64,000 bases of DNA from Providencia rettgeri (GTDB lineage Bacteria; Pseudomonadota; Gammaproteobacteria; Enterobacterales; Enterobacteriaceae). Positions 25,726 to 37,467 of this stretch are shown here, piece by piece. Numbering within the stretch: the first letter of the stretch is position 1; each line of letters opens with the position of its first letter. The stretch is taken from contig UGTZ01000001.1 of the NCBI GenBank assembly GCA_900455085.1, positions 3,440,501-3,504,500 on the forward strand, written 5' to 3'. A program made the position numbers and the translations under genes. A model generated the notes under the pieces. It was not told the origin of the DNA. It did not search any database and saw only the letters and a program-made list of their open reading frames with translations.

Positions 25726-27573
25726 TCACATTAATTGGGTCGCTAAACCGCTTCGCCGCTTGGTTGGCGTTTCAACTGCTCGACGTAATACCTTTGGACT
25801 GCCATAAAGAGATAGCTCTTTTTTAGCTCGAGTTATCGCCGTATACACTAGCTCACGAGTCATTACGGGAGAATATACATTTGGTAAAACCAATGCGGTA
25901 TGAGCAAACTCCGAACCTTGTGATTTATGAACTGTCATCGCATAAGCTGTTTCATGTTGTGGGAGTCGGTTAGGTTGCACTCCACGTATAGTCCCATCAG
26001 GAAATTGAAAATAGGCTCTAAGTGCATTTTCTTCATCAGGTAAAATGATACCGATATCCCCATTAAAGAGTCCTAGAGGGCTATCATTACGACTAATCAT
26101 AATTGGCCGGCCTGCATAGTGTTTATTCGATAAATTATATGGGCGGTTTATTATCCCTTGTCTATGAAACAATTTTTCCAATTTATCGTTTAGGCCAATA
26201 ACGCCAAAAGGTCCTTCTCGCAGAGCCGTTAGTAACCGATATTGGTTAAATTTTTTCAAAACCTGCTCAGGGTCTTCTTTATCTTTTACCGCAAGCAGAT
26301 ATTCCTTATAATTTTCAGCGGCATCTAATAAAATTTTCGCGTAATCATCCGCAGTTTCTTGGATATAACTATGTACATCCGGCCGCTGTTGGTTTAGTAA
26401 TTGTTGAACTTGAGAAACATTACCTTCGTTTACAGCAAAAGCGAGTTGGCCAATCCCTGAGTCTGCAGAAAAACGGTAGCTTTTACGTAGTAGACATAGG
26501 CTATCACGAATAGCAGGGCCGCTTGGTGATGCATAAGATTCGATAGAATGCCCTGTTAGTTCCGAAAGCTGAGACGCTCTTTCTATACTATAACCATTAT
26601 CAGCAAACTGACAAATATCCCCTAATACTGCCCCCGCCTCAACCGAGGCTAATTGGTCTTTATCACCTAAAAATATTAACTTTGCATTTTCAGGTAATGA
26701 CTCAAGTAATTTACTCATCATAGGTAAATCTACCATTGAGGCTTCATCAACAATGAGTACATCAATAGATAAACGATTATCACGGTTATAGCGAAACTGC
26801 TGGCTCTCAGGTTGAGCCCCTAATAAACGGTGCAATGTTTTTGCATGATTAGGTAAAACAGCGCGTTCTTCATCGCTTAAAGGAATTTTTTTCATCGCCT
26901 CACCGAGGGACTCTGTCAACCTAGCAGCAGCCTTACCTGTTGGAGCGGCCAGCTCAATTCTAATTTTATGGTGATGCCTGGCTTCAAGTTTAATTAATGC
27001 CGCAAGGATACGCGCAACTGTTGTCGTTTTTCCTGTTCCCGGCCCCCCTGATATAATTGATACCTTACTGGTTACAGCAACTGCTGCGGCAATTTTTTGC
27101 CAATCTATTTCATCAGTAATGGGAAATAGGCTATCCAATACACTCTTAATTTGAGCATTATTTTGTTTGTCTACTGATGTACTAGCGAAAAAATTTGCGA
27201 CATACTGCTCATATTGCCACATTCGTTGAAAATATAAGTATCCCCCCGAAAGCACCAAAGGAGAGATTTTGTTTTCTGTTGATAGTGACACTGCATTTGC
27301 TTGTTTTAATATTTGATAAAGTTCTTGTTCGCTCGGCTCTCCCATTTTTTGCCAAAATTCAGCGGCTAACTCTGGGTGCCTTCCTGCAAATAATTTTTCA
27401 GGTATAACATCTGCCAGCGCTAAACAAACATGTCCAGCCATGGTTTCTGCACTAAGAAGTGCGGCAATAGTAAGCACTATAGGGTGCTTATTATCAGAAA
27501 TACTGTAAGCAAATTGCACATCTAGAGGTGTAAAGATATGTTCCTCAATAGCCTGATTAAATAGGGATTTCAT
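25726..27573 (-). CDS. recD: Exodeoxyribonuclease V subunit alpha (RecD helicase)
   Basis: RecD is the fast 5'-3' helicase of RecBCD, which resects double-strand breaks until a Chi site is reached. The 615-residue protein has a Walker A motif (ISGGPGTGKTTTVARI near residue 175), Walker B (VLIVDEASMVDLPMM), the LIFLGDKDQLASVEAG motif III region and the C-terminal motif VI (TAITRAKKEL). Its ATG overlaps the recB stop codon by one base (TAATG), so translation is coupled. The frame is intact. Confidence 0.97.
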   Translation of the reverse strand: MKSLFNQAIEEHIFTPLDVQFAYSISDNKHPIVLTIAALLSAETMAGHVCLALADVIPEKLFAGRHPELAAEFWQKMGEPSEQELYQILKQANAVSLSTENKISPLVLSGGYLYFQRMWQYEQYVANFFASTSVDKQNNAQIKSVLDSLFPITDEIDWQKIAAAVAVTSKVSIISGGPGTGKTTTVARILAALIKLEARHHHKIRIELAAPTGKAAARLTESLGEAMKKIPLSDEERAVLPNHAKTLHRLLGAQPESQQFRYNRDNRLSIDVLIVDEASMVDLPMMSKLLESLPENAKLIFLGDKDQLASVEAGAVLGDICQFADNGYSIERASQLSELTGHSIESYASPSGPAIRDSLCLLRKSYRFSADSGIGQLAFAVNEGNVSQVQQLLNQQRPDVHSYIQETADDYAKILLDAAENYKEYLLAVKDKEDPEQVLKKFNQYRLLTALREGPFGVIGLNDKLEKLFHRQGIINRPYNLSNKHYAGRPIMISRNDSPLGLFNGDIGIILPDEENALRAYFQFPDGTIRGVQPNRLPQHETAYAMTVHKSQGSEFAHTALVLPNVYSPVMTRELVYTAITRAKKELSLYGSPKVLRRAVETPTKRRSGLATQLM

Positions 27574-30500
27574 TAAACTGACTCCCCTTGTTGTGCATTT
27601 TTAAATAAGCTATCTAACGCTTCAATAAAAGCGCCTATTGGGCGACAAAAGAAAATTCCATTACTTGAATTGACATTATCTATTCCTCTTAAAAATAAAT
27701 AATAAACGCCTCCAAAATGGGCTTCATAGTCATAATTAGGCATTCTTTGCTTTAGGTAACGATGTAACGCCAACGAATATAGTTGATATTGTAAATCATA
27801 GCGGTGGTCTATCATCGCTTCAGCCATGGCCTCTTGGGTATAAAAGCTAGCATCCTTCCCTAGATAATTTGACTTATAATCAAGAAGATAAAATTTACCT
27901 TTCCAGTAAAAGGTAAGGTCAATAAAGCCCTTTAAAATCCCCTGAACTTTCTCAAAATTGAGCGGGGGGCAACGTTGTGATAATGGGTCATATTGATGCG
28001 TTATCTTATCTAAGTGGCTTGCACTCAATATTGACTCAATAGGAAGATAAAACTGCATCTCATCTAATTGGTTTTGAACCTGTAATGCAGACAAACATAG
28101 CCCGTCTTCTGATAATGGTGCCTGTACAATTGCGTGTAGCCATTCTTGCAGCATTGATGCCCAATGTAAGTCAAACCCTGAGGATTCAAGTTTCTCAGAT
28201 AACCACTCTTGAGAAACTGGCTCACTAAAGTCAATTTCCTCCATCAAGCTATGTAAAAATGTTCCCGGAGATGCGCCTTTAGGAAATTGATGAGGAGTTA
28301 GGGTAGAAGGATCACCTTCCTGCTGTTCCACATCAACACTGGCCTCAATATCCATATTAGGTGCTAATGAATTCGCAAATTGCAATGCTGAAACTGATTG
28401 TTCTGCCTCTGTATGGCTTGAGCCGTAACTTAACCCCGAATAACTGGTAACACGCCAATGATCATTAAAATGACGGGTCACCTCTCTTGCAGACAAGTTT
28501 ACGCTGTCATTTTGTTCTAATAATAAACGTTCCGACCTAGGTTGATTAATCACGATAACATCAATAACGTCATTACTAATCTCAGCCAACATGTCGTTTA
28601 ATAGCAAGCTATCTCCAGCTTGTCCTTTTTGGATAACATAGCCCAGTGCAGATAAGTGTAAGTCTGTTTCACCACTTTTTTTCCTATTACCTTTTATTAA
28701 TGGTGCAATACCAACACTACAGTGATAGATGGCTCTTGTAAGTGCCACGTACAATAAACGCAGGTCTTCTGCTAGACGTTCTTCATCAGCTAAAGCGACA
28801 TTTTCTTCACTATCATTTAAATCTAGACGTACCCCATAATCTGTTCTGTCGTGATACAAGCCTTTAGATTGAGGTAAAAAATTGCTCGCAAAAGGTAACC
28901 AAACAATCTTGTATTCAAGGCCTTTAGATTTATGAATGGTACTGATTTGCACCAAGTGTTTATCACTTTCAAGACGCATTTGCTGTACGTCAGATTGATG
29001 GTCAGGATGGGCAATTTGTTGTGCTAGCCAACGTGTTAGTGTGTGCTCACCTTCAAGCTGTAATGACATTTCTTGTAATAGCTCACCAATATGCATCACA
29101 TCCATCAAGCGGCGTTCTCCATCAGTGCCTGATAATAACGTTTCTGCAATCTGCCTCTGCGCCATGACCATTCTAAGCATGGGAAGCACGCCACGCTTTT
29201 GCCAAACCATGGCATAACGAGCAAATTCATCTACAATTTTTTCCCACGATTTTTCATCATGGTTTAAGTCATCAATTTGTTTAGCGGTTAAACCCAATAT
29301 CCCTGTCGCCAATGCACTACGCAAAACACGTTCTTTTTCGGGTGTTAAAACTGCCTGTAGCAACCACAGTAAATCTCTCGCTTCTGGTGTTGAAAATACA
29401 CTTTCCCGATTAGATTGAAATACAGAAGGGATATTTAACCGATTTAAAGCATCACGAATTAATACGGCTTCTCGTCGGCTGCGCACCAACACTGTAATGT
29501 CAGAAGCTTCAACAGGTGTATGCGCCCCTTGATTGTCAAAATAGCTACTACCTTGCAACCCGCCTTGTAAGTATTGTGCTATTTGCACCGCACATTGTGA
29601 AGCTGTTGCTTGTTCATATTCAGCAACGGAGATACCTTCCGCTTCAAGTTGCCAAAATGTAAGTGATTTGACTTTTTCACCATCATGAATAAGTTTTTTA
29701 TCACTATTTTGTTTAGCAAAATTAACGGGTTGAAAAGGAATTTGCTCAAAAATAAATGGGGACTGACAACGAGAAAATAGATGATTAATAGCTTCAACCA
29801 TATTTTGCGATGAACGATAGTTAGTCTCTAATGTATAGTGAGCACTAACTTCATTTTTTGCTTCGATATAGGTGAAAATATCAGCGCCTCGAAAAGCATA
29901 TATAGCTTGTTTAGGGTCGCCGATAAAAAGTAATGCACTATCATTAACTTCCCGATAAATTCGTTGAAAAATACGGTATTGCTGTGCATCTGTATCTTGA
30001 AACTCATCTATCATTGCAACGGGAAAACGTTGGCTGATAGCTTGAGCTAAAAACTTTCCACTTTCTTGAGCAAGAGCACTGTCCAAACGGGTCAATAAAT
30101 CATCAAACCCCATCTCACCACGGTTATGTTTTTCACAAGTGATAGCCTCCCTCACCTCTGCAATAGCCAGTGGAATAATCAGATCTTTTAAGGTTAATGA
30201 TTGAGAAAGTAGCTCATCTATTCTTTGAAAAACAACATGCTCTGGTCCCGAACCACTTTTTGATTTTTTATGTAGTACCGTTTGTGAAAAGCGTTCAAGA
30301 TCTTTAGGTAGCTGATAATCTTCTGTTTCTTCTTGAGCCCATTCACCGATTTTTATCAACCATGTAGGTAGAAAACGAGTACTATAACTTCGTTTATCAA
30401 CATCGGAATCAGCGATAAGCTTCTCAAAATCTGCTGAATTTTCTAACCATGCCGCTTTTACAGACTCAATTAACAAGATTAGTCGCTGATGCCGTTCTTC

Positions 30501-31181
30501 TAGAGATTCAATTTGCTTTGGTTGGTTAATAATTAACGGAATATCACCTTGTAAGAAAGGTTTAATCTCCGAAAGCAATGCTTCAGGGCCACTCCACAGT
30601 GATTGAATGACTTTCGTCATGGAGTAATTTAAAGGATAAAAATGGCGGCGCCAAAAATCTGCACAGGCTTGTTTCTGAATCGGAAATTCATCTTGAATCA
30701 TGGTTTGCTCAAATAGCACCCCTGACTCAAATGCATTATGAACTAGCATTCTTTGGCAAAAACCATGGATAGTGTATATTGCTGCTTCATCCATTTGCCT
30801 TTCCGCAGCCTGCAACCATCGCGCAGCGAATTCTCTTTGAGACTCCCCCGAAAGCTCGGCTAATAATTCAAGATATTCAGGCTGCGACTCGAAACCAACA
30901 CCATTTCTTAAGCAAGCTAAGCGCATATCATGAATACGTTGACGAATACGCCCACGTAACTCATTCGTTGCAGCTTCTGTAAATGTTACAACTAAGATTT
31001 CTTCAACACTTAACGGCCGAGGAAACGCATTAATGCCTCCCAGACCTAATAAAAGCCGCAGATAAAGTATACCAATTGTGTACGTTTTACCCGTTCCTGC
31101 TGATGCTTCAATTAACCGCTGTCCACGCAGTGGCAAGGAAAAAACATTCAGTAATTGGGACTCTACCTGCACTTTATTCAC
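27573..31181 (-). CDS. recB: Exodeoxyribonuclease V subunit beta (RecB helicase-nuclease)
   Basis: RecB is the 3'-5' helicase and the only nuclease subunit of RecBCD, and it loads RecA after Chi. The 1202-residue product has Walker A (IEASAGTGKTYTIG), Walker B (VAMIDEFQDTD), motif III (IGDPKQAIYAFRGADIF), the HKSKGLEY motif V and LLYVALTRA motif VI. The C-terminal nuclease domain has its catalytic core GFIDLTFYWKGKFYLLDYKSN (shown without its flanks). I chose the GTG at 31181, which overlaps the ptrA stop codon by four bases (GTGA), mirroring the E. coli coupling. A longer in-frame ATG would lie inside ptrA. The frame is intact. Confidence 0.96.
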   Translation of the reverse strand: MNKVQVESQLLNVFSLPLRGQRLIEASAGTGKTYTIGILYLRLLLGLGGINAFPRPLSVEEILVVTFTEAATNELRGRIRQRIHDMRLACLRNGVGFESQPEYLELLAELSGESQREFAARWLQAAERQMDEAAIYTIHGFCQRMLVHNAFESGVLFEQTMIQDEFPIQKQACADFWRRHFYPLNYSMTKVIQSLWSGPEALLSEIKPFLQGDIPLIINQPKQIESLEERHQRLILLIESVKAAWLENSADFEKLIADSDVDKRSYSTRFLPTWLIKIGEWAQEETEDYQLPKDLERFSQTVLHKKSKSGSGPEHVVFQRIDELLSQSLTLKDLIIPLAIAEVREAITCEKHNRGEMGFDDLLTRLDSALAQESGKFLAQAISQRFPVAMIDEFQDTDAQQYRIFQRIYREVNDSALLFIGDPKQAIYAFRGADIFTYIEAKNEVSAHYTLETNYRSSQNMVEAINHLFSRCQSPFIFEQIPFQPVNFAKQNSDKKLIHDGEKVKSLTFWQLEAEGISVAEYEQATASQCAVQIAQYLQGGLQGSSYFDNQGAHTPVEASDITVLVRSRREAVLIRDALNRLNIPSVFQSNRESVFSTPEARDLLWLLQAVLTPEKERVLRSALATGILGLTAKQIDDLNHDEKSWEKIVDEFARYAMVWQKRGVLPMLRMVMAQRQIAETLLSGTDGERRLMDVMHIGELLQEMSLQLEGEHTLTRWLAQQIAHPDHQSDVQQMRLESDKHLVQISTIHKSKGLEYKIVWLPFASNFLPQSKGLYHDRTDYGVRLDLNDSEENVALADEERLAEDLRLLYVALTRAIYHCSVGIAPLIKGNRKKSGETDLHLSALGYVIQKGQAGDSLLLNDMLAEISNDVIDVIVINQPRSERLLLEQNDSVNLSAREVTRHFNDHWRVTSYSGLSYGSSHTEAEQSVSALQFANSLAPNMDIEASVDVEQQEGDPSTLTPHQFPKGASPGTFLHSLMEEIDFSEPVSQEWLSEKLESSGFDLHWASMLQEWLHAIVQAPLSEDGLCLSALQVQNQLDEMQFYLPIESILSASHLDKITHQYDPLSQRCPPLNFEKVQGILKGFIDLTFYWKGKFYLLDYKSNYLGKDASFYTQEAMAEAMIDHRYDLQYQLYSLALHRYLKQRMPNYDYEAHFGGVYYLFLRGIDNVNSSNGIFFCRPIGAFIEALDSLFKNAQQGESV

Positions 31182-34075
31182 TCGGCATCTTCCTTTATTG
31201 GTAAAATCTTTTGCAACTGAGAAGCTGTTGGGTAAAGCACCCAATCTTTCAGATGCGCATATCCTACTTTAGTGTCAACTCCTCGGCCTATAACTTGGGA
31301 GCTAACGGCTAACCCTTTGTGCTTTATAACTGCATTTTCATAATACTCAATGACTTGTTCTTTCGTTGCACTACCTAAAGTCGCAATAACTTTTTCACGA
31401 GTATCAAAACTGAAAATATTTCTAGAAAAATCAGATGAATAACGACCGACTTCCTCATAGAATGTTTGAGGTGGTTGGTTCATTTCCGTGATAATAGATT
31501 GTTTATATTGATTAAATTCATCTATCGGTAGTTTTTTCAGTTTCTCTAATGCTTGAAGATAAAATTGTTGGTAACGTGTATTCAAATAACTCGGTGTTTT
31601 GGCATTACTTTGAATCAAAAAGCCCATACCCCACTGATCACCCAGCCCAGTTTTAAAAGCAAATACTGCATAACCCAGTTGCTCATTAGTTCTTAGTTGA
31701 TCATAAAACCAAGGCTGAATCACTTTAGAAAGAATACCTGATAATACTGCACCATCAATGCGGCTATAACCGTCCGGAATAAAGATTTCAGCAAGCGCAT
31801 TATCTGAGCTATTTCCCTGCTTTTGGAAATCGGCTAGATAATTTTTGTCAATAACGACAATATCACCACGCCACCAATTGGTACCTTCGCTCTTTAATAA
31901 TTGCTGTGCATCTTTAATAGTTTTAATGCTTTGTGACTCAGTCATATTGCCAAAGACCAACGCTTGTAATGCTGCGCTTTTAACTATCATTTCACGGTAG
32001 CTAGTGATGTCTTGCAGTGAAATTTTATCTAGCTCCGCTAAACGCTGTTCTTGCTCAAAGTAAGGCACACTATTAATACGTTGAAGCGGTTGCATAGCCA
32101 ACTCATAAGCTTTCGCATTATTAGCAACTTCAATTTGCTCTTTATACCAAGATTTTGCTTGGGCTAGCTCTTGTTCCGTTGGCTCAAAATTCAGGTATAG
32201 CTGAGTCATGGATAAAAAGAGTTCAGGTAAATGTTGGGTGTAACCACTGGCATTTAATTGCAGACCAACTCCTTGAGAAACAGAGACTGACATACCCGCT
32301 ACCGATGCTTGATATTGCAGCTCATCCATTTTCAATGAAGCGATATATTGTAATAAAGAGCCCGTTACTTGTTCCTTGGCATCTTTATCCCCTTGATTAG
32401 AACGTAATGATAAAGTGATACTTGCTTTTGGCTCATCAGCAAAATATTGACTTGGCATATATAACACACGCGTATTGCCATCTTGATAGATGAATTCAGG
32501 GTGTTTATAAGCCTTACTAGTTTTAATTAATGATAAATTATCAGCAATATACGGGTTTAAAGCGGGTAATTTAAAATTCATTTTAGATTCTAAACTTGCC
32601 CACGATTTAAATTGTTTTGCTGTAATTTTGTTAACTTGATACGGCGCATCAACAAAATACGCCTTTTTGTTATTCGGTTCATTTGGGCTAATAAACCAAA
32701 TCCTTGCCTCTTGCGCGCTGAGCTCTGATAAACGCTGTTTAATCGCCTCAGGATCATACTTATCAGCAATATAATCTGAATCCAGAACATGATTAACAGG
32801 AACATCAATCATTTGGTCTGATAACCATTCAATGTAGTTCATATCCCTAACAATTGAACCATAACGGAATGATAAATTAAGAACTTTTGCTATTTCATCA
32901 AAGTAACTTTTATTGATTCCATCGTTCTTAATTAACTCAAGATAAGAAAAAATAGCTGCAATAATTTCGTCCCTTTCTTGTAAGCCTTTATCTGTCAACG
33001 TGACATAAATAGAGAAAGAGCCATAGTTTCTATCTAAATTTGGGGATGCAGAAGCGCTGATACCTTCAGCAAGTCCTTGTGATATTAACCAATCAGCTAG
33101 TGTCCCTGGACTTCTATTGCCAATTAAGTAACTAATATAGTTATCACTTTTACTGCGAAAATCTGCCATATTATTTTTAATACTAAATTCAATTTGTATG
33201 GCTTTTTGCGGTTGAGCCGGCACATAATGGATGATAATACCTTTTTCATTCTCCGTTACTGCGGGGATATTAACAGCAGGAACACTTGCATTAAAATTAG
33301 GTATACGCCCAAATGTTTCCTGTGCGATATTCGCTAATGACTCAATAGACTGGTCGCCGTAAAGTACTGCATTCATTAGGTTTGCAGAATAATACTGCTT
33401 ATAAAAACCCACTAGCTCATCTTGTAGTTTGCTATTAGGTTTATCTTTTAGAGTCTCTAAATTCCCTCCCGAAAAACGCGAATTCGGGTGTAATGGGTTC
33501 AATGTTTCAGAACGTACTTGCCATATACGCATCCCATCACGAGAACGTGCCATTGTAAGTTCTGCATTAACTGCATTACGTTCTCTATCTGCATTAATCG
33601 GGTCTAAAAGTGGCTCAGCCAATGCATCTGCAAGCCTGTCCGTTGCTTCTTTTAATGCGCCATTTTCAACTTCAAAATAATAAGCAGTGCGGTGAGATGC
33701 CGTGCTTGCATTATGGCTACCACCATGTTTTTGTAAAAACTCAGAGAAACTGCTTGGCTCGGGGTACTTTTTAGAACCCATTAAAACCATATGCTCTAAA
33801 TAATGGGCCAGCCCTAATTGGCTATTTGGGTTTTCAATACTACCAACAGGTATCGATACAGCAGCCAATGATTTTGTCGCTTTGGCATCTGATACTAATA
33901 AAACCGTCATATCATTACTGAGTTTGATGGCTTTATATTCCCTAGGGTCACTTTCGCTTTTATTTACTGTTTCAGGCAAAATTTGCCAAAGTGGTTGTGC
34001 TGCAATCGCTTGGCCACCGAAAAAAATTATCAGTAATAAAAATAGATGAGCGATATTTTTGGATAAATATTGCAT
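31178..34075 (-). CDS. ptrA: Pitrilysin (protease III)
   Basis: Pitrilysin is a periplasmic zinc metalloprotease of the M16 (insulinase) family that degrades small peptides. The inverted zinc motif HxxEH is seen as HYLEH (followed by MVLMGSKKYP), with the downstream Glu in ERNAVNAELTMAR. The roughly 965-residue protein has the four M16-type subdomains expected by length. I chose the ATG at 34075 because it gives a clean signal peptide (hydrophobic LFLLLIIFFGGQAIAA) and is preceded by AGGAG. An upstream ATG at 34096 overlaps the recC stop codon but lacks a ribosome binding site. It sits between recC and recB, as in E. coli. Confidence 0.95.
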   Translation of the reverse strand: MQYLSKNIAHLFLLLIIFFGGQAIAAQPLWQILPETVNKSESDPREYKAIKLSNDMTVLLVSDAKATKSLAAVSIPVGSIENPNSQLGLAHYLEHMVLMGSKKYPEPSSFSEFLQKHGGSHNASTASHRTAYYFEVENGALKEATDRLADALAEPLLDPINADRERNAVNAELTMARSRDGMRIWQVRSETLNPLHPNSRFSGGNLETLKDKPNSKLQDELVGFYKQYYSANLMNAVLYGDQSIESLANIAQETFGRIPNFNASVPAVNIPAVTENEKGIIIHYVPAQPQKAIQIEFSIKNNMADFRSKSDNYISYLIGNRSPGTLADWLISQGLAEGISASASPNLDRNYGSFSIYVTLTDKGLQERDEIIAAIFSYLELIKNDGINKSYFDEIAKVLNLSFRYGSIVRDMNYIEWLSDQMIDVPVNHVLDSDYIADKYDPEAIKQRLSELSAQEARIWFISPNEPNNKKAYFVDAPYQVNKITAKQFKSWASLESKMNFKLPALNPYIADNLSLIKTSKAYKHPEFIYQDGNTRVLYMPSQYFADEPKASITLSLRSNQGDKDAKEQVTGSLLQYIASLKMDELQYQASVAGMSVSVSQGVGLQLNASGYTQHLPELFLSMTQLYLNFEPTEQELAQAKSWYKEQIEVANNAKAYELAMQPLQRINSVPYFEQEQRLAELDKISLQDITSYREMIVKSAALQALVFGNMTESQSIKTIKDAQQLLKSEGTNWWRGDIVVIDKNYLADFQKQGNSSDNALAEIFIPDGYSRIDGAVLSGILSKVIQPWFYDQLRTNEQLGYAVFAFKTGLGDQWGMGFLIQSNAKTPSYLNTRYQQFYLQALEKLKKLPIDEFNQYKQSIITEMNQPPQTFYEEVGRYSSDFSRNIFSFDTREKVIATLGSATKEQVIEYYENAVIKHKGLAVSSQVIGRGVDTKVGYAHLKDWVLYPTASQLQKILPIKEDAE

Positions 34076-34092
34076 CCTTTGGTGCTCTCCTG

Positions 34093-37000
34093 TCATTTCA
34101 AGTATTTTGTCATCGGTAATAAAAACCGCTGAGTATTTGATAACAAAGTTTTAATCATCACATCATCAATGCTTCTGCAAATTCTTGACACATAATCATC
34201 TTCCATCTCGCCTCTTTGTATCTGACTTCCTTGTAAGTTTTGGAGCAAAGCAGATAATGCTTTTTGCTGAGTTTCTTCACTCAAAAAATCGTACTGTTTC
34301 GTCTTTTTATCAAAACAAGCCTTAACCCAACTCCAACCACTTTGAGAAAGAAGAATTAACGGAGAATTAAACCCCTCACAGTAGCCTACGACTAAATCTT
34401 GTAGATAAACCAATGCATCTTCTTTGTTAATAGCGGAAAACTGCCAAATACTATTATCTCTTCCTAGTGCAAGGCTTTCCCCTTCACCAATTTGTGAGTT
34501 AAATAGCAAATGCTCCACCCATAGCTGCACCCCATCATTAGCGGTTAAGTAAGCAGGACGATAGCGTACCATTCCTGTTTCATGAATATTTTTCAGTAAC
34601 CCTGTGATTTTTATCCCATTTAACTGAAAATCAAACGGATAATCAAATAGCTGCATATCATATTCTTTAACTTTTTCGGCTAATGGCGATATTTCGTTCA
34701 ACTGCTGTTCCCAAAAAAGTTGACCAAATTGCCTAGCAGGCAGCTGGCCCGATGCTTTTAAAGCAGAATAAAAAGGCTCAATATTCTTATCTTTGACAAG
34801 TAAATCTAAAATTTGATCATTAATTTTATATCGTTGTAATCTACCTAAGTTAAATGGCTCTTCTTCTGGTAGTTCAGTTTCTTCAATAGAAAAATGTACT
34901 TTCAAACGTTGTTGAAAAAATGCCCTAATCGGGGTGACGATAAAAACGTAATAATTGTTCTAAAGAAATTTCCGTAATGGGTTCACGAGTTTCAAGTACT
35001 GAACAAAATGGTTCATCAACTTTATTTGTTGTTTTTGCGGCAGGTAACCACTCGCTCGCGAAGCTCTGAAAAGGTGTTTCTGGTAAAAAATTTTCTTTTG
35101 CAAATGGGACTCTATTATGTTGAATGACCAGATGCTCGCTTAACCGCTTAGCACTTTCATCAATGGTCAACGTTTCATCGCCAACTAAACAAAAGCTTTG
35201 GCATATATAATCAATTAATTCAGTTACTAATACTGATGGATTACAAGGTTGATTATCGCGAATAGAAAGCCCGATATAGCTAACATAAAGTTGTTTAGAT
35301 GCTGAATTCAATGCTTCTAAAAACAGATATCTATCATCGTCCCTGCGTTTTCGGTCTCCACGCACAGGCTTTTCAGCCATCAAATCAAACCCTAAAGGCG
35401 GTATATTCCGAGGGTAAGCACCATCATTCATCCCCAGTAAACACACAACCTTAAATGGCACCGAGCGCATTGGCATCAAAGTACAAAAATTAACGGCTCC
35501 AGCCAAGAAACGTTGGCTAATCTTTTCATCATCAAAACGAACTGAAAGTTCATCACGAATTAATCGTAATGGAATTTGCTCTTCATATCCTGAAGTTATC
35601 GCGTTATCAATTATTTGATGCCACTGTTCCGTCAATAGTGCGAGAACCAGTTCAGTTTCACCATCAACCATAAAGCAGCTATCAAGTAATTGCTGGCAAA
35701 GTTCTTTCCATTCTGCAAGTGGACGTTCCTGTGCTAGTACTGTGCGCCACTCTCTTAGTGTATTGATTAATAATGCTAATTTCCCGGCAAGCTGAGCCGC
35801 TAAGCCACTACACTCATCGTAAGGTAAAATACCATTCCACGGGCCATTTCTACTGTCCATTGCATAGCCAAGCAACATTCTACTTAAGCCAAATTCCCAT
35901 GTATTTTGCCCTATCACCGGCAAAGCGAAGGAGCGTACATTATCATCATCAAGCCCCCAGCGAATCCCTGATTCATTAACCCAGCGGCGTAATAAACTTA
36001 ATTCACTTTCATCAATACCAAAACGTTGAGAAAAAGCAGAAACCTCAAGTAGACTGAGAACTTGCTCCGTTGAAAAGCGGCTCTGAGGTAAATCGAGTAG
36101 CATAATAAATGCTTGTAAAATAGGGTGAGCCTGTAGCGCTTTCCTATCGGATATTGAAAAAGGGATATAACGAACTGATGCTGTATTACCAAAAACAGCC
36201 TGAATATAGGGAGCATAGCTGTCGATATCGGCAACCATGACTATCACATCACGCGGGGTTAACGATGGGTCTTGCTCAAAGAGAGAAAGTAGATGATCTT
36301 GTAATACTTCGACTTCCCGCTGTGCACTATGGCATAAATGGAATGTTATCGAATCATCTAGCTCATTGATTGGCCGCTTACCACACTCGTTTCATAATTT
36401 TCTAATGTTGTTCCTAATTGAGCATGGTTTTCGAGATCTAAAATATCCTGCTGGATATTCTCTAATAAATTGGCTCGTTCAGTATCAACATAAGCTGAAA
36501 TTTCATTAGCACTATCGATTTGAGAAATAAAGTATAGGTTGTCTCGGCCTAGCCTTCCCCACGATGCAAGCAGTGGATTTACGATATCCTGCTCGCCATT
36601 TTCATTAAATAAATTAGGAGTATGATCCTCAAGTTTAAAACGAGAAATTTCATGTTTGTCAAGATAATGCCGAAGTTTCCTTTGCTGCAACCTAGCTAAA
36701 AATGATGCACTTTGAATGTCTCCCCAATAATAACGACATGGGTTAGTGAACATTAAATGAACATCTGTATGTTCTGCTATTGCATTGATAGCTTGTAAAT
36801 AAACAGGTGGAAGAGATGAGATACCGCAAATAAAAATACGCTTTGGCAGCATTTTTCCTAAATCAGGATTCGATGATAATGTATCAATAAAATGTTGATA
36901 TAAATTAGCTCTGTGCCAAGGCGGCTGTTTTAATTCATTTGAATAATCAACAAGGCATTGCCACAAACGTTTTTGCCACAATTGATTTTCACTTAGCCCC

Positions 37001-37467
37001 TCTATTAATTCATTTTTTTGCCATATTTCAACCCATTGTGGGCGATATACCAAATATTGGTCAAATAAATCAGCAATCCTACCTGCAAGTTGATGCAGCT
37101 TACGTTTATCGGTATCCTCTTGAAGATAATGCCTTAAAGGTTCAAATTCTTCTTCGTTAATGACGATCGGCAATATTGTCATTAATTTCCATGTCATTGC
37201 TTGTTTGGTATAAGCGCTTTCTTTTGGAATATTCGGTAAGACCCGCCTAAACATATCCCAAATAAATGTTGCAGGTAAGGGATAATTAATATTTGCAGCG
37301 ATACCAAACTGCTTAGCAAGTTCGATTTGTAGCCACTGTGACATTCCAGGACTTTGTACTAAAATTATTTCTTGCTCAAAAGGATGAGAAAGTGGTTCAT
37401 TTTTCATTAAATGAGTCATTAGATCTTTTAATAAATCTAATTGATTAGAATGATACACTTGAAACAT
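34093..37467 (-). CDS. recC: Exodeoxyribonuclease V subunit gamma (RecC), two frameshifts here
   Basis: RecC splits the DNA duplex and scans the 3' strand for Chi within RecBCD. Three frame segments together cover the family. The N-terminus (YHSNQLDLLKDLM, TNPCRYYWGD, DGEQDIVNPLLASWGRLGRD) is followed by a middle part (VMVADIDSYAPYIQAVFG, WVNESGIRWGLDDDNVR, GMNDGAYPRN) and the C-terminus from HPIRAFFQQRLKV onward. One base is missing near 36378-36383, where the reading should continue into RPINELDDSITFHLCH. One base is extra near 34930. Corrected length is about 1124 residues, against 1122 in E. coli. The start overlaps the end of ppdC by 23 bases and follows AGGAGAG. Confidence 0.95.

Noticed and set aside
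34094..34096. An upstream ATG for ptrA overlapping the recC stop codon
   Set aside because: There is no ribosome binding site before it, and it adds seven residues ahead of a clean signal peptide; the ATG at 34075 follows AGGAG.
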